A stretch of 64,000 bases of DNA from Catenuloplanes atrovinosus (GCF_031458235.1 NZ_JAVDYB010000001.1:6700501-6764500), one strand, 5' to 3'; shown: positions 19,900 to 28,935, counted from the first letter of the stretch. Program-made: numbers and translations. Notes: generated by a model from the letters alone, not told the origin.

Positions 19900-21012
19900 T
19901 CAGACGAGCGCGTGCTCGCCGCGCTGCTTGAGCTCGTCGACGAGCTGCTTGACGTCCTGGGCGCGGTCGCGCGGGCAGACCAGCACCGCGTCGTCGGTGT
20001 CCACCACGATCAGGTCGCGGACGCCCAGCGCGGCCACCAGGCGGCCGGAGTGCGGCACCACGACCAGGTCGCTGGAGTCCTTGATCAGCACCTTGGGGCG
20101 CTCACCCGACGCGTCCGCGCCGAGCACCATGTTGCCCGCCTGGTCCGTGGTGAGCACCTCGCCGAGCGTGTGGAAGTCGCCGACGTCGTTCCACCCGAAG
20201 TCGCCGGAGACGGTCGCGACCTGGCCGGCCGCGGCGGCGCCCTCCATGACCGCGTAGTCGACGGAGATGCGCGGCAGCGTCGGCCACACCTCGCCGAGCA
20301 CGTCCTCCTGCTCCGGGGTCTCCCAGGCGGCGGCGATGCGCGAGATGCCGGACGCCAGCTGCGGCTGCTGCCGGGCCAGCTCGGCGAGGAAGACGTCGAC
20401 GCGCCAGACGAACATGCCGGCGTTCCACAGGTAGCGGCCGGACGAGACGTACGACTCCGCGACCTCGAAGGTCGGCTTCTCCTTGAACTCCTCCACGCGC
20501 ATCAGCGGGCCGCCGTCGATGTCGCCGCCGCACTGCAGGTAGCCGTAGCCGGTCTCGGGGTGGGTCGGCGTGATGCCGACCGTCATCAGCAGACCGGACT
20601 CGGCGCCCACGATCGCGGACCGGAGCACCTCGACGTACGCCTCGGCGTCCGCGATCAGGTGGTCGGCCGCGAACGAGCCCATCACGGCCTCCGGCTCGTG
20701 ACGCGCGATCACGGCGGCGGCCAGCGCGATCGCGGCGCACGAGTCACGCGGCGACGGCTCGACCAGGATGTTGGACTCGGGCAGACCGGCCAGCTGCCGG
20801 GACACCGCGGCGGCATGCGACACGCCGGTCACCACGAACGTCCGCTCCGCCGGGGCCAGCGGCTCCAGCCGGGCCACGGTGGCCTGCAGCAACGAGTCGT
20901 CGGTGCCGGTCAGCGGGTGGAGGAACTTGGGGTGACCCGCGCGGGACAGCGGCCACAGGCGCGTGCCGCTCCCGCCTGCCGGGATGACGGTGTAGAACAT
21001 GGGCGCCATCAT
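19900..21012 (-). CDS. manC: mannose-1-phosphate guanylyltransferase
   Basis: This 370-aa enzyme makes GDP-mannose from GTP and mannose-1-phosphate for mannan, glycolipid and protein mannosylation. It has the pyrophosphorylase loop PAGGSGTRLWPLSR, a FAADHLI segment, the EFKEKP motif and YLWNAGMFVWR, all typical. Several ATGs are stacked at the start (21012, 21009, 21000); the one at 21000 gives MFYTVIPAGG. The gene belongs to the conserved whiB-fbiAB-manC neighbourhood of actinobacteria and follows a glycosyltransferase on the same strand. Confidence 0.93.
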   Translation of the reverse strand: MMAPMFYTVIPAGGSGTRLWPLSRAGHPKFLHPLTGTDDSLLQATVARLEPLAPAERTFVVTGVSHAAAVSRQLAGLPESNILVEPSPRDSCAAIALAAAVIARHEPEAVMGSFAADHLIADAEAYVEVLRSAIVGAESGLLMTVGITPTHPETGYGYLQCGGDIDGGPLMRVEEFKEKPTFEVAESYVSSGRYLWNAGMFVWRVDVFLAELARQQPQLASGISRIAAAWETPEQEDVLGEVWPTLPRISVDYAVMEGAAAAGQVATVSGDFGWNDVGDFHTLGEVLTTDQAGNMVLGADASGERPKVLIKDSSDLVVVPHSGRLVAALGVRDLIVVDTDDAVLVCPRDRAQDVKQLVDELKQRGEHALV

Positions 21013-21111
21013 GCCCGGTCAAGATGAGTGCTCGAGCGTGCCACACATATACAGATGGTAACGATCAGTCACGGCTCAATGACCCAAAAGGGCGTTTCCG
21101 GTTACTCCGCG

Positions 21112-22257
21112 TCAGGCCGCCGCGCGCGTCCACGCGGCGACGTGCACGTCCGCGCTGGACTCCCAGGTGAACTCCTTCGCCCGGTCGAATCCCGCCTTCG
21201 CCAGCGACCGGCGGCGCGCCTCGTCGTCGAGCAGCGCGGCCAGGTCCGCCGCGATCTGGCCGGGCGCCTCCGAGGTGTAGGCCACCGCGTCGCCGCCGAC
21301 CTCGGGCAGCGACAGCCGCGGCGTGGTGAGCACCGGGGCCGCACAGGCCATCGCCTCGAGGATCGGCAGACCGAAACCCTCGCCGTACGACGGGTACGCC
21401 GCGACCAGCGCGCCGCCCAGGAAGCCGGGCAGGTCCGCGTAGCGCAGGTAACCCGGGCGCAGCAGGCGCAGGTGCGGCGGCACCTCCGCCACGGCCCGGT
21501 CGATGTCGTCGTCGTGCCCCTGACCGCCCGCGATGACCAGCGCCGGCGGGTCGTCCCGGTCGGCGACCGCGCGCGCCCAGCCACGAATCAGGTTCGGCAC
21601 GTTCTTCCGCGGCTCCTTCGCACCGAGGAACGCGACGTACTGCGTGCCCCCCAGGCCGAGGCGGGCCCGCACGCGCGCCTTCTCCTCGTCGGTGGGCGCG
21701 TGGAACGCGGTGTGGTCGACGCCGTGGTACGCCACATCGATCATGGTGGGGTCCGCGTCCAGCAGCCGGATCAGCTCGTCGCGGGTGGCCTTGCTGGGCA
21801 CGATCACCCGGTTGGCCCGGCGCAGCGACGTCTTGATCGCGCTCCGGAAGAACGTGCGCTTGGACTTGTCGTAGTGCTCCGGCTCGGTGAAGAACGTGGC
21901 GTCGTGGACGGTCACGGTCACCGGGCACATCGCGCGCAGCGGGCAGGTGTAGAACGGCGAGTGCAGCACCCGCGCGCCGACCTGCTGGGCCAGCATCGGC
22001 AGGCCGGTCTGCTCCCAGGCGAGCCGGGCCGGGCGGTGCGCGACCGCGGCCGGGGCGGCGATGACCTCGGCGCCGGGCAGCATCCGCGCGTATCGCTCCT
22101 GGTCCGTCCGCAGCGCCACGACGGCCAGATCGACGGCGGTGCCGACCATGCCGCCGAGCGCGCCGAGCAGCCCGTCCACGTATCTGCCGACCCCGCCACG
22201 GTCGGCGGGGACGCTGGTGGCGTCGACGAGAACGCGGGGCGGTTGACCGGCGGTCAC
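21112..22257 (-). CDS. GT4-family glycosyltransferase
   Basis: This 381-aa GT-B retaining glycosyltransferase has an N-terminal acceptor domain (GVGRYVDGLLGALGG) and a C-terminal nucleotide-sugar domain with AFLGAKEPRKN and the E-x7-E motif in SYGEGFGLPILEAMACAAP. GTG 22257 has GAGGAG eight bases upstream. It lies 100 bp upstream of manC on the same strand, so a GDP-mannose-dependent mannosyltransferase in envelope polysaccharide or glycolipid synthesis is the best guess. No signal or membrane anchor is seen. Confidence 0.88.
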   Translation of the reverse strand: MTAGQPPRVLVDATSVPADRGGVGRYVDGLLGALGGMVGTAVDLAVVALRTDQERYARMLPGAEVIAAPAAVAHRPARLAWEQTGLPMLAQQVGARVLHSPFYTCPLRAMCPVTVTVHDATFFTEPEHYDKSKRTFFRSAIKTSLRRANRVIVPSKATRDELIRLLDADPTMIDVAYHGVDHTAFHAPTDEEKARVRARLGLGGTQYVAFLGAKEPRKNVPNLIRGWARAVADRDDPPALVIAGGQGHDDDIDRAVAEVPPHLRLLRPGYLRYADLPGFLGGALVAAYPSYGEGFGLPILEAMACAAPVLTTPRLSLPEVGGDAVAYTSEAPGQIAADLAALLDDEARRRSLAKAGFDRAKEFTWESSADVHVAAWTRAAA

Positions 22258-22516
22258 AGGGCAACTCCTCGATCTGTCAGCGGTGCGTGTGGTGCGGCCT
22301 CGCGCGAACCGGGGGCGGCGACCGGAGCAAGCCTACGCCGATCCGGTTCAGCGGCGATGTCCACGACGCGACGGTAAAGGGTCTTTCCATCCACCGCTCA
22401 CACGGCATTATCGGATCTTCCGCCCACCCTCATCGCGCCGAGCAAGAGTAGTCACGCTCCGTACAACTTGATGAGGTCGGTTCGGAAAATTCGCCCGGCC
22501 GCGACGCCGTGACCTG

Positions 22517-22535
22517 GCCCGGTTCACCACCGGGC
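22517..22535 (-). terminator. weak hairpin in the 22258-22558 non-coding gap
   Basis: A 7-bp stem (gcccggt/accgggc, loop of 5) lies just downstream of the acetoacetyl-CoA synthetase stop. The rest of this 301-bp gap carries the glycosyltransferase promoter region and no recognisable gene. Confidence 0.4.
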
Positions 22536-22558
22536 GCCGATTTCGCACATCACGCACA

Positions 22559-24496
22559 TCAGCCCGACGCGGCGCGGCGCGCGGCGAGTTGCTCGAACGC
22601 GGCCAACGACTCCGGATTCGCCAGCGCGCCCGTGGCCGCGGCCTCGGTGGCCGGCGTTCCGCACAGGATCCGCTTCACCGGAACCTCCAGCTTCTTGCCG
22701 GACAGCGTGCGCGGCACCGCCCCGATCGTGTGAATCTCGTCCGGCACGTGCCGCGGCGACAACCCGGTCCGCAGCGCGTCCCGGATCGCCCGGGGATCAG
22801 GATCCAGACCATTCGCCGGTACGACGAACAGCAGCAGTTCCTCGGTCTCCTCCAGGTGCACGACCAGTGAGTCGGCGACTTCGTCCAGCCCCTCCACCAC
22901 CGCATAGAACTCCGCGGTCCCGAGCCGCACGCCGCCCCGGTTGAGGGTGGCGTCGGACCGGCCGGTGATCACGCAGGAGCCGTCCTCGCCGATGGTGATC
23001 CAGTCGCCGTGCCGCCACACCCCCGGATAGACGCCGAAGTACGCCTCCCGGTACCGCTCGCCACGCTCGTCGCCCCAGAACCCGACCGGCATGCTCGGCA
23101 TCGGCGCGGTGATCACCAGCTCGCCGAGCCGGTCGTGCACCGGCCTGCCGTCCGGATCGAACGCCTCCACCCGCGCGCCCAGCGCCCGGCAGGCGATCCG
23201 CCCGGACCGGACCGGCAGCAGCGGCGAGCCGCCCACGAAGCCGGTGCACACGTCCGTACCCCCGGAGAGGGAGTCCAGCCGCAGGTCACCGTGCACCTCG
23301 CGGTACACCCAGTCGAAGCCCTCGGCGGGCAGCGGCGCGCCGGTCGAGCCGATCCCGCGCACCCGGGACAGGTCCGCCACCTCCCGCGGCACCAGCCCGG
23401 CCTTGCGGCAGGCCAGCAGGAACGGCGCGGACGTGCCGAAGTACGTGGTCCCGGTCTCCTCCGCCAGCCGCCACATCGCGCCCAGGTCCGGGTGACCGGG
23501 GTCGCCGTCGAACAGCACGATCGAGGCGCCCACGGCCGGGCCGGAGACCAGGAAGTTCCACATCATCCAGCCGGTGGTGGTGAACCACAGGAACCGGTCG
23601 CCGGGGCCGAGATCGTGGTGCAGCGCCAGCATCTTCAGGTGCTCCAGCAGGATGCCGCCGTGCCCGTGCACGATCGGCTTCGGCAGCCCGGTGGTGCCGG
23701 AGGAGTAGAGCACGTACAGCGGATGATCGAACGGCACCGGCGCGAACTCCAGCGGCTCGTCCGTCGGCGCGGCCAGCGCGGACCACGGCTCCGCGTCCGC
23801 GCCGTCCCCCAGATACGGGATCACCACGGTATGGGTGAGCGACGGCAGCGCGGCGCGGATCTTCGCCACCTCGGCCCGCCGGTCGACCGTCTTGTTCCCG
23901 TAGCGGTAGCCGTCCACCGCGACCAGCACCGTCGGGGCGATCTGCCGCCAGCGGTCGATCACGCTGCGGACGCCGAACTCGGGCGCGCACGACGAGAAGA
24001 CCGCGCCCAGACTCGCCGTGGCCAGCAGCAGCACCAGCGTCTCCGGGATGTTCGGCGCGTACGCCACCACCCGGTCGCCGCGCGTGACGCCGCGGGCGCG
24101 CAGCCCCGCCCGTACCCTCGCGACCTGGTCCGTCAGGTCCTTCCGGGTCCAGTCCCGGGGCGCGACGGTCTGGCCGCGCGCCAGCAGGATCGGCCCGTCC
24201 CCGACCCCGTTCGCCCTGAGCACGTGCTCCGCGTAGTTGAGCGTGGCGCCGGGGAACCAGCGCGCGCCCGGCATCGCCGGATCCGGCAGCACCGCGTGCG
24301 GCGGGTCGTAGGCGTGCACGCCGAAGTGGTCCCAGATCGACGACCAGAATGCCGGCAGATCCGCGACCGACCATTCCCAGAGCGCGCGATAGTCCGCGAA
24401 GCGCAGCCCGCGCTCCCGCTCCAGCCAGGCGAGATAGGCGCCGATCCGGCTGTGCTCACGGACGTCGGCGGGCGGAGACCACAGCGTTGTGCCCAT
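22559..24496 (-). CDS. acetoacetate-CoA ligase (acetoacetyl-CoA synthetase)
   Basis: This 645-aa ANL-superfamily ligase activates acetoacetate with ATP and CoA. The N-terminal cap WEWSVADLPAFWSSIWDHF and PGATLNYAEHVL are typical of the acetoacetyl-CoA synthetase branch, and the AMP-binding loop is YSSGTTGLPKPIVHG. The C-terminal SGKKLEVPVKRIL region carries the catalytic lysine. Length is normal. It is a single gene with its own upstream region. Role: ketone body or poly-hydroxybutyrate salvage. Confidence 0.93.
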   Translation of the reverse strand: MGTTLWSPPADVREHSRIGAYLAWLERERGLRFADYRALWEWSVADLPAFWSSIWDHFGVHAYDPPHAVLPDPAMPGARWFPGATLNYAEHVLRANGVGDGPILLARGQTVAPRDWTRKDLTDQVARVRAGLRARGVTRGDRVVAYAPNIPETLVLLLATASLGAVFSSCAPEFGVRSVIDRWRQIAPTVLVAVDGYRYGNKTVDRRAEVAKIRAALPSLTHTVVIPYLGDGADAEPWSALAAPTDEPLEFAPVPFDHPLYVLYSSGTTGLPKPIVHGHGGILLEHLKMLALHHDLGPGDRFLWFTTTGWMMWNFLVSGPAVGASIVLFDGDPGHPDLGAMWRLAEETGTTYFGTSAPFLLACRKAGLVPREVADLSRVRGIGSTGAPLPAEGFDWVYREVHGDLRLDSLSGGTDVCTGFVGGSPLLPVRSGRIACRALGARVEAFDPDGRPVHDRLGELVITAPMPSMPVGFWGDERGERYREAYFGVYPGVWRHGDWITIGEDGSCVITGRSDATLNRGGVRLGTAEFYAVVEGLDEVADSLVVHLEETEELLLFVVPANGLDPDPRAIRDALRTGLSPRHVPDEIHTIGAVPRTLSGKKLEVPVKRILCGTPATEAAATGALANPESLAAFEQLAARRAASG

Positions 24497-24593
24497 CCCC
24501 CGATACTGCCCTAACCAGCGTTAAGGAGTAAGTGGACTTTCGCCATGCGGCCCAGAGATGACCGGAAAGCCGGAAAACGGTACGGTGCGCGCT

Positions 24594-25466
24594 ATGCGAC
24601 ACATCTGGAGTCTGATAGCCGGGCTGGTGGCGGCACCACTGACCTGGCTCCTCCTCGCCACCGGCCAGGCGTCGTCGTCCGCGCTGATCGCCGGCTGGGT
24701 GGCTGCCGGGCGCGGGTGGGACACCCACGATCTCCTCGAGCCGGCCGCGTTCCTCCTCGTCGCCGGCGTGCTGCTCGGCACCCTCGGCACGCTGCGGATC
24801 TCCCCCCTCGGTCCGCTGGTCGCAGGCCTGCTGCTGATCGCCGCGTACGTGGCGACGTTCATCGACCCGCTGGCGGTCCGCGACGCGATCCCGAACGACT
24901 GGCGGATCGAGGGCCGCGCGGTGCCGCTGCACGTGCCACTGGACAACGGCACGCTCGCGGTGCTCGGCGTCATGCTGCTGGCCGCGCCGTTCAGCGTGCA
25001 GCGGTGGCGGCGGTGGCCGCTCGCGGTCGCCGCACCGGCCGCGGACACGCCGGCCGACCCGGACACCGCCGAGACCGCCGACGTGTCGGAATCGAACGAC
25101 GTGACCATGGAGCTGAAGCCGGTGTCGCCGGCCGCCCCCTCCGCCCCCCGGCCTTCTCCGGCGGCACCGTTGACCGCCGCGAGCGTGGCCGTGCCGGGGC
25201 CGGTGGTGGAGAGCCCGGCCGCGAAGCGCGCGGCGGGAGGCGCCACCCCGTCCCCGTCCCCGTCCCCGTCCTCGCCGCAGCCGTCGCCGTCGCCCGCCGC
25301 TCCGCCGCCGTCGCCCGCGCCGCGGCCGGCCCCCGGTGGACCCGCGCCGACCGATCCGGACGGCCCCGCCCCGGAGGAGCCGCCGGTGCCGTCCGCGCGC
25401 CGTCCCGAGTCGCCGTGGTCGCAGCCGCCGAGCGGATCGAGCAACCGCACCAAGACCCCCGGTTAG
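24594..25466 (+). CDS. membrane protein with long Pro/Ser tail
   Basis: This protein of about 290 aa has an N-terminal membrane domain (segments around residues 6-25, 50-68, 72-92 and 118-137). A C-terminal half of low-complexity Ala/Pro/Ser sequence follows (residues about 170-290), including PSPSPSPSSPQPSPSP. ATG 24594 aligns with the paralog start downstream (MRHIWSLIAG against MRHVGSVLVS); an ATG at 24558 is also in frame. Neither start has a strong ribosome site. No function is recognised. Confidence 0.7.
   Translation: MRHIWSLIAGLVAAPLTWLLLATGQASSSALIAGWVAAGRGWDTHDLLEPAAFLLVAGVLLGTLGTLRISPLGPLVAGLLLIAAYVATFIDPLAVRDAIPNDWRIEGRAVPLHVPLDNGTLAVLGVMLLAAPFSVQRWRRWPLAVAAPAADTPADPDTAETADVSESNDVTMELKPVSPAAPSAPRPSPAAPLTAASVAVPGPVVESPAAKRAAGGATPSPSPSPSSPQPSPSPAAPPPSPAPRPAPGGPAPTDPDGPAPEEPPVPSARRPESPWSQPPSGSSNRTKTPG
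25246..25269. repeat. hexanucleotide repeat (ccccgt) x4
   Basis: Four exact tandem copies of ccccgt lie inside the Ser/Pro tail of the membrane protein at 24594-25466. Because the unit is six bases, copy-number change keeps the frame. Confidence 0.9.
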
Positions 25467-25529
25467 CCCACTTACCTCTGCGTGACCGTCCGAATACACT
25501 CCCGGAAGCGTCGATTGCCGGGAGGTCGG

Positions 25530-26078
25530 ATGCGCCACGTCGGCTCAGTCCTGGTGTCCCTGCTCCTCGCGCCGGTGATCTGGATCCTCGTCGGCGCGGG
25601 GCTGAACCGCTGGGGCGGCACCCCGTCCCCCAGCACGATCTTCGGCCTGCTCGCGCTCCTCACCGCCGGCACCTTCTACGCCCCACTCGTCCTGGTGCGC
25701 CTCTCCCCCGCCGGCCCCGGCCTCACCGGCCTGCTCTACCTGGCCGCCTCCTGCTGGGCCGGCCTCGCCCCCACCGGCTGGGCGGCCACGATGCCGGACA
25801 GCGCACTCGGCGCCCACGGCGCCGTCGAGGACCCGGCGCTGCACGCGGCGGCGCTGCTGGCGATCCCACTCCTCGGCACGCTGCTCGACGCCCGCCGCTG
25901 GCGCGGCTACGACCACGTACCCCCGATCGCCACCGCCGCCTCCTGGCCGCCGCCTCGCGCCGCCGTTTCCGCTCCCGCCCCGGAGAAGCCGCCGTGGCCG
26001 CCGGTCCCGGCCGGCCTGTCGGCCGTTCCGGCTCCTCGGCGTCCACCGGGTGGACGATCCGCCCACCGGGACGGATGA
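25530..26078 (+). CDS. membrane protein, paralog of the preceding gene
   Basis: This 182-aa protein from ATG 25530 has a GGGAGG ribosome site. Four hydrophobic segments (about 5-22, 33-53, 60-80, 105-122) are followed by a Pro/Ala tail. Its start (MRHVGSVLVSLLLAPVIWIL) and layout mirror the preceding gene, so the two are likely a diverged tandem duplication about 60 bp apart and co-transcribed. Function is unknown. Confidence 0.7.
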   Translation: MRHVGSVLVSLLLAPVIWILVGAGLNRWGGTPSPSTIFGLLALLTAGTFYAPLVLVRLSPAGPGLTGLLYLAASCWAGLAPTGWAATMPDSALGAHGAVEDPALHAAALLAIPLLGTLLDARRWRGYDHVPPIATAASWPPPRAAVSAPAPEKPPWPPVPAGLSAVPAPRRPPGGRSAHRDG

Positions 26079-26169
26079 CCGCCCGCGAATAGATCGCCTG
26101 GCGATCACTCGTATAGCGCGCAACCCGCTGATGGTGCCGTTCGGTGAACAGGCACAGCAGGGGGCGCTC

Positions 26170-26463
26170 ATGGTCTGGGTCGTGGTGACGGCGGGTCTCG
26201 CCGCCGGAGCATGGGGTTGCGCGGACTTCCTCGCCGGCCTGCTGGCCGTGGCCGCCGCCGTCGGAGCGCTGGAAACCGTGGCCGACGCCGCCTTCGTCCT
26301 CGCCGCCGGGGACGGCCGGCTCGGCCTGGCCGCGATGCTCGCCTCGCTGTACCCCGCCGTGACGGTCCTGCTCAACGCCTACATCCTCGGCGAACGTCTG
26401 CACCTGATCCACGGCTGCGGCGTCGCCACCGCGCTCTTCGCCATCGCCTGCCTGGCCGGCTGA
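26170..26463 (+). pseudogene. internally deleted EamA/DMT-type transporter
   Basis: This 97-aa reading frame starts with an EamA first-helix pattern (VTAGLAAGAWGCADFLAG) and passes directly into the end of the second EamA repeat (VADAAFVLAA, then ASLYPAVTVLLNAYILGERL). Normal EamA transporters have about ten helices and 280-300 residues; here the central ~180 residues are missing with the frame kept. It might be transcribed, but it should not transport as a normal DMT protein. A short four-helix SMR-like role is a less likely alternative. Confidence 0.6.
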
Positions 26464-26523
26464 TACCGCCCCGTTTCGGCGCATGCGTCCCCGGGAAGCC
26501 GAAGAGGACGAAAGGAGGCGTCA

Positions 26524-26865
26524 ATGCGCACCCCCGAGCAGGTACTCAAGGATCATCTCCGCCGCCGCCAGGACGGCGACCTGGAGTCAGACCTGCGCCA
26601 CAACTATCACCCCGAGGTCCGCCTGCTGTCCGCCGAGGGCATCCACCACGGCCACGACGGCGTCCGAAAGCTCGCGGAGATCCTGAAAAGCTACCTACCC
26701 GCCGGCGAATACCGCTACGACCAGGTCCTCACGGACGGCAACATCGGCATGCTCACCTGGTCCGGCCGCTGCGGCGAAGACGGCGGCATCCACGACGGCG
26801 TCGACAGCTACGTCATAGAGGACGACGTGATAGTCGCCCAGACCATCCATTATTCCTCGCAGTAA
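26524..26865 (+). CDS. SnoaL/NTF2-like protein
   Basis: This 113-aa cone-fold protein has the pattern PEQVLKDHLRRRQDGDLESDLRHNYHPEVRLLS...GHDGVRKLAEIL and ends with a beta strand region (DSYVIEDDVIVAQTIHY). It has a strong AAAGGAGG site six bases before the ATG. Family members range from polyketide cyclases to isomerases and small binding proteins. No catalytic set is distinctive here and the neighbours give no hint. Confidence 0.82.
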   Translation: MRTPEQVLKDHLRRRQDGDLESDLRHNYHPEVRLLSAEGIHHGHDGVRKLAEILKSYLPAGEYRYDQVLTDGNIGMLTWSGRCGEDGGIHDGVDSYVIEDDVIVAQTIHYSSQ

Positions 26866-27060
26866 ACCGCCGGAGTCGTCGGCGGCAGGACAGCGACCAC
26901 CCGCGGGCCATCATTCGCCACCCCCAGCGGCCAACCACCCGGCCCGCCCCACCTCGCGCGTCCTGCCGCCGCACGGAGTCCGCATCCATCGATGCACCCG
27001 GCAGCGAGATCGACAATCACAGCTGACTCCAGCGCCGCCGCCACGGTCCCACGCGACGGC

Positions 27061-27123
27061 CTATTCGTTGACGAGCCTGAAGTCGCTGCTGGTGTGCCCA
27101 TATTCGTGCTGATCCCGGGCCAT
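27061..27123 (-). CDS. possible 20-aa small ORF in the 26866-27238 gap
   Basis: The 373-bp gap between convergent genes holds no long gene. On the minus strand an ATG at 27123 has AGGGA six bases upstream and opens a 20-codon frame (MARDQHEYGHTSSDFRLVNE). Codon third positions are less G/C-biased than in neighbours. A non-coding coincidence or the tail of a decayed gene is equally possible. Confidence 0.2.
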   Translation of the reverse strand: MARDQHEYGHTSSDFRLVNE

Positions 27124-27212
27124 GAGCTTCCCTGACAACCGATTCTTGACGGCGAATTCAGCACACGGAGTACGGGGAGTATAGGCAGCGGCGGAGAACG
27201 GCCTTCGCGGCC

Positions 27213-27240
27213 GACGGACGAAGGCCGGGCCTCGTCCGTC
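27213..27240 (-). terminator. hairpin at the end of the ECF42 gene
   Basis: A 9-bp stem gacggacga/tcgtccgtc overlaps the stop codon of the sigma-factor gene on the minus strand. There is no T-run. Confidence 0.4.
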
Positions 27241-28516
27241 AGCCCAGCTCCGTCACCTTGCGGAGCAGCACCGACCGTTCCCGCTCGTTGCGGCACAGCC
27301 GGGCGGCCAGCTCCAGCTCCGCCCGCGCCTCGGCCCGGCGCCCGAGGCGGGACAGCAGCTCGCCGCGCACGGTCGGGAGCAGGTGCGAACCGGATAGGAG
27401 ATCCGTCGCGGCCAGATCGTCGACCATGGGCAGGGCGCGCTCGGGGCCGTACGCCATGGCGACCGCGACCGCCCGGTTCAGGTCGACGATCGGGGACGGT
27501 GCCACGCGGCCGAGCGCCTCGTAGAGCAGCACGATCCGTTCCCAGTCGGTCTCGGCCACGGACGGCGCGGCGTCGTGGCAGGCGGCGATGCCGGCCTGGA
27601 GCCCGTACGGGCCGAGGCCCCGGCCCAGCGCGGACGCGCGGTCCAGCGCGGCCGTACCCCGCCGGATCGCGGACCGGTCCCAGAGTCGCCGGTCCTGGTC
27701 CTCCAGCAGGATCGGCTCGCCGTCCGGGCCGGTCCGGGCCGGGAACCGCGCGGCGGTCAGCTCGCAGAGCGCGAGCAGGCCGTGCACCTCCGGCTCGTCC
27801 GGCAGCAGCGCGGCGAGCATGCGGGCCAGCCGGATCGCCTCGCGGGCCAGGTCGGGGCGGAGCAGGTCCGTGCCGGAGGTGGCGGTCGAGCCCTCCGTGA
27901 AGATCACGTAGAGCACGCTCAGTACCGTGCCGAGCCGCTCCTTGCGCTGGTCCGCGGCGGGCAGCTCGAACGCGACGCGGGCGGCCGCGATGGTCTTCTT
28001 CGCCCGGGTGATCCGCGCCTGCAGCGTGGGCACCGGCACCAGGAACGCGCGGGCGATCTCCTCGCTGGTCAGGCCGCCGACCGCGCGCAGCGTGAGCGCC
28101 ACGCGCGCCTCCGGCGCCAGGACCGGGTGACAGGCCGTGAAGATCAGCGCGAGGACGTCGTCGTCGATCCGGTCCGGGTCCCAGTCCTGCTCGGCCGCGG
28201 CCTCGTCCTCCACCAGCAGCGGATAGCGCCGCTCCAGCGCGCTGCGCCGCCGGAACCCGTCGATCGCACGCCGCCGCGCGGTCGACAGCAGCCAGCCGAC
28301 CGGGCTGTCCGGGACGCCGTCCCGCCGCCAGGAGACCAGCGCCTCGGCCAGCGCCTCCTGCGCCACGTCCTCGGCCAGCGAGAAGTCACCGGTGTAGCGG
28401 GCGAGCGCACTGACGATCCGCGCGGACTCGATCCGCCAGACCGCCTCGACGGCCCGCCGCACCGGGTCACCGGCGAGCGGTTCACCGGCCGGCGGGCCAT
28501 CGGCAGCGGCGTCCAT
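27239..28516 (-). CDS. ECF42-type RNA polymerase sigma factor
   Basis: This 425-aa sigma factor has region 2 (ALARYTGDFSLAEDVAQEALAEAL, then WLLSTARRRAIDGFRRR) and region 4 (LTLRAVGGLTSEEIARAFLVPVPTLQARITRAKKTI). A ~200-residue C-terminal TPR-like extension (DUF6596, e.g. RYPARTG-like GPDGEPILLEDQDR and SPIVDLNRAVA) is the hallmark of ECF42. Its ATG shares one base with the stop of the upstream DGPF gene, so translation is coupled. ECF42 factors are typically encoded with DGPF proteins and have no anti-sigma factor; the C-terminal extension is needed for activity. The target regulon cannot be read from this window. Confidence 0.93.
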   Translation of the reverse strand: MDAAADGPPAGEPLAGDPVRRAVEAVWRIESARIVSALARYTGDFSLAEDVAQEALAEALVSWRRDGVPDSPVGWLLSTARRRAIDGFRRRSALERRYPLLVEDEAAAEQDWDPDRIDDDVLALIFTACHPVLAPEARVALTLRAVGGLTSEEIARAFLVPVPTLQARITRAKKTIAAARVAFELPAADQRKERLGTVLSVLYVIFTEGSTATSGTDLLRPDLAREAIRLARMLAALLPDEPEVHGLLALCELTAARFPARTGPDGEPILLEDQDRRLWDRSAIRRGTAALDRASALGRGLGPYGLQAGIAACHDAAPSVAETDWERIVLLYEALGRVAPSPIVDLNRAVAVAMAYGPERALPMVDDLAATDLLSGSHLLPTVRGELLSRLGRRAEARAELELAARLCRNERERSVLLRKVTELG

Positions 28517-28935
28517 CAGAGCTGGCCGGTCCGCTCGCGCCAGGCCCGCTCCATGATGATCCACTCGTTGTCCTGGGGGAACTCCTCGATGCTCGGAACC
28601 CGGCGGATCTCGGTCTTCGAGCCCTTGATCGCCGGCATCCGCTTCGCCCACTCGACGGCCTCCTCCTTCGTGGCCACCTCGAGGATGTAGTAGCCGCCGA
28701 ACAGCTCCTTCGTCTCCCCGTACGGCCCGTCCGTCACGACCGGCTTCTCCCCGCTGTAGTCGACCACCACACCGTTCGCCGGATCGTCCAGCCCCTCCGC
28801 CGCCACCAGCACACCCGCGTCGATCAACTCCTTGTTGAACCGCCCCATCATCGCGAGCATCTCGTCGAACGACTTCTCCCCCATCTCCGCCATCGACTCA
28901 TCCGTACCCCGCATGATCAGCATGTACTTCGCCAC
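28516..28935 (-). CDS. DGPF/YCII-related protein, ECF42 partner
   Basis: This 139-aa alpha-beta barrel protein of the YCII family starts at GTG 28935 after GAGGAG. It begins AKYMLIMRGTDES and carries the family signature as DGPYGETKELFGGYYI (DGPY in place of DGPF). It is translationally coupled to the ECF42 sigma factor. DGPF proteins are usually targets and partners of ECF42 factors. The enzymatic role, if any, is unknown. Confidence 0.9.
   Translation of the reverse strand: MAKYMLIMRGTDESMAEMGEKSFDEMLAMMGRFNKELIDAGVLVAAEGLDDPANGVVVDYSGEKPVVTDGPYGETKELFGGYYILEVATKEEAVEWAKRMPAIKGSKTEIRRVPSIEEFPQDNEWIIMERAWRERTGQL

Noticed and set aside
26850-27296. Minus-strand 148-codon reading frame in the 26866-27238 gap
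   Set aside because: No family resemblance, overlaps both neighbours' ends and has no ribosome site.
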